24,484 bases of DNA. Origin: Bacillota bacterium (GTDB lineage Bacteria; Bacillota; Clostridia; Clostridiales; Caloramatoraceae). Shown here piece by piece: positions 23,261 to 24,484 of the stretch. The notes under the pieces were generated by a model. It ran no database searches. It had not been told where the DNA came from and saw only the letters and a program-made list of their open reading frames with translations. The stretch is from NCBI GenBank assembly GCA_023389275.1, contig JAEWEN010000022.1, positions 1-24,484 on the forward strand. The letters run 5' to 3'. The translations under genes were made by a program, and so were the position numbers. Within the stretch, counting starts at the first letter, position 1; each line of letters starts with the position of its first letter.

Positions 23261-24484
23261 TTAATTTTCTAATTTTTCTACTTCGCATAAAAGCGCTTTA
23301 TAAACTGGGAAACCTGATATAGGATCTCTATTGTCCATATCTGTTAAATAATTTGCATTAGCATTTCTCCAGCTTTCAACTTGATATGGGTTACCTCCAC
23401 CCATATTTACTTCTACTTCACCATCTTTTATATTAGATGATACATTTGCATAGTATTCTACTTTACCATACATTGTTTTAATCAAAACCTTGTCCCCATT
23501 TTTTATTCCTCTTAAATTAGCATCATTAATGCTAATTATAACTTCTGGGTTTGGTTGATGTTTTAAAAGTCCTTTTATATTTAGATGCTGTGATCTAAAT
23601 GTAGACTGTATTCTTGCACCTGTATTAAGAACTAATGGATAGTTTTCATATATTTCAGGTGCTGATAATGGACTTTGCACAGGTTCTATATACTCTGGAA
23701 GTCCATTATATCCATAACTTTCAAGTAAATGAGATTTTATTTCTAATTTTCCTGATGGAGTTTCAAATCCAGGCTTTCCATCTTTTCTAAGTTTGCCTGT
23801 TTCATATTTTCTATATTCCCTTTTAGGAATTAATACTTTATATCCATCTTTATTTATCTCATCTATTATATCCTCACAGTTGTTAAAAGCCATGCTGAAG
23901 ATTTCTTCTTCATTTTTAGGATAAAGCTCTCCATAGCCTAATCTTTTCGCTATTTCATGTAATATAAATATATCATTTTTAGCCTCACCTATTGGGTTTA
24001 TTACCCTTTCTCTTTTAACAATAAGTCCTGGATATTTTACATAGGATTCATCTTCATAATAGGTTGTAGCAGGTAAAATAACATCTGCATACAAAGCATC
24101 TTTAGTCATAAATCTGTCTATAGTACAGAAAAACTCTAACTTTTTAAGTGCTTCCTCATATTTTTTAGAACTTGGATATGAGGTTAAAATTGATGAACCT
24201 ATGTTTAATAGCCCTTTTATTTCATAAGGGTCTTTGTTTAAAACTGCATTTGGAAACTCCATAAAATGAGCACTATTTAAAAGATTATAAAAAACAGGAT
24301 ACTTGTTTGCCCCGATTGGCTTGTCCTTAGGTTTTACGCATTTAAACCTTTTAACTCGTGATTTAGGCTCAGGATTAATATATAAACCACCTTTAACATC
24401 AAGGTTTCCTGTAATAGCCCATAAAATATAAAGTGCTCTTATACATTGAACACCACAATTTGAATATTCAAGTCCTGTATATGT
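23261..24484 (-). CDS. Molybdopterin-dependent oxidoreductase, C-terminal part (5' end outside window)
   Basis: The frame stays open to the window edge (407 residues visible); the ATG at 24262 is internal, because upstream codons read ...TGLEYSNCGVQC, ALYILWAITGNLDVKGG and PKDKPIGANKYP with no stop. This is the catalytic subunit of a DMSO reductase-family enzyme carrying a bis-molybdopterin guanine dinucleotide cofactor. Seen here: the MopB core (KKLEFFCTIDRFMTKDALYADVILPATTYYEDE) and the C-terminal molydop-binding domain (PLVLNTGARIQSTFRSQHLN, NPEVIISINDANLRGIKNGDKVLI, DGEVEVNMGGG). The Fe-S and metal-ligand region is outside the window, so substrate and metal cannot be told. It is the last gene of its transcript, given the terminator. 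Confidence 0.92.
   Translation of the reverse strand, partial: TYTGLEYSNCGVQCIRALYILWAITGNLDVKGGLYINPEPKSRVKRFKCVKPKDKPIGANKYPVFYNLLNSAHFMEFPNAVLNKDPYEIKGLLNIGSSILTSYPSSKKYEEALKKLEFFCTIDRFMTKDALYADVILPATTYYEDESYVKYPGLIVKRERVINPIGEAKNDIFILHEIAKRLGYGELYPKNEEEIFSMAFNNCEDIIDEINKDGYKVLIPKREYRKYETGKLRKDGKPGFETPSGKLEIKSHLLESYGYNGLPEYIEPVQSPLSAPEIYENYPLVLNTGARIQSTFRSQHLNIKGLLKHQPNPEVIISINDANLRGIKNGDKVLIKTMYGKVEYYANVSSNIKDGEVEVNMGGGNPYQVESWRNANANYLTDMDNRDPISGFPVYKALLCEVEKLEN

Noticed and set aside
24242..24262. ATG at 24262 as the start of the molybdopterin oxidoreductase
   Set aside because: The reading frame stays open to the window edge with sequence typical of the family, so the gene is cut by the window and not short.

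Overview
The window is very AT-rich, with strong AGGAGG-type ribosome binding sites, short intergenic spaces, intrinsic terminators and TTGACA/TATAAT promoters. It encodes an NlpC/P60 wall hydrolase, intramembrane-sensing and BaeS-like kinases, a cyclopropane fatty acid synthase and a molybdopterin oxidoreductase. Together these point to a low-GC anaerobic Firmicute of the Clostridia, plausibly Clostridium or Peptostreptococcaceae. The species cannot be named from sequence alone.

Region by region: (1) 1-1145 is the 3' part of an IS200/IS605-type element. It has an open tnpB frame with the whole RuvC D-E-D set, then a hairpin-rich right end that looks like an omega/reRNA scaffold. The element ends almost on top of the start codon of (2) a cyclopropane-fatty-acid synthase-like gene (1152-2339). 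(3) 2377-8742, all on the minus strand, runs UroD-family zinc methyltransferase -> OsmF-like lipoprotein -> YehY-like permease -> YehX-like ATPase -> YehW-like permease -> MFS transporter. This is a betaine/choline-class importer in the same gene order as E. coli osmF-yehYXW, with a methyltransferase-like gene upstream. (4) A DUF169 gene (8875-9696) diverges from the methyltransferase gene. (5) 9749-14797 is a response regulator, an intramembrane-sensing kinase, an ABC ATPase and an 869-residue duplicated FtsX-type permease. An operator-like repeat sits between the kinase and transporter genes, which suggests a peptide or antibiotic stress-resistance module. (6) 14977-15794 holds a DUF2007 and a DUF805 gene. 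(7) 15922-17421 encodes an IMP dehydrogenase that resembles, and numbers residue-for-residue with, the Tritrichomonas foetus enzyme. (8) 17890-21266 is a secreted SH3b-SH3b-NlpC/P60 protein followed by a second two-component system. (9) 21281-23072 (minus) is a PadR regulator, HAAS-domain membrane protein and DUF4097 operon with a consensus promoter. (10) 23261-24484 is the C-terminal part of a molybdopterin oxidoreductase that runs off the window.

How they may fit together: the importer, methyltransferase-like protein, MFS carrier and DUF169 protein look like a transport-plus-metabolism island for a methylated small molecule. The substrate is inference. The rest is largely an envelope-stress neighbourhood with two two-component systems, an antimicrobial-type ABC exporter, a wall hydrolase and PadR/HAAS/DUF4097. 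I found no tRNA, rRNA or CRISPR array. The candidate least like a textbook system is the region 3-4 island. The clearest unusual protein is the trichomonad-like IMP dehydrogenase.
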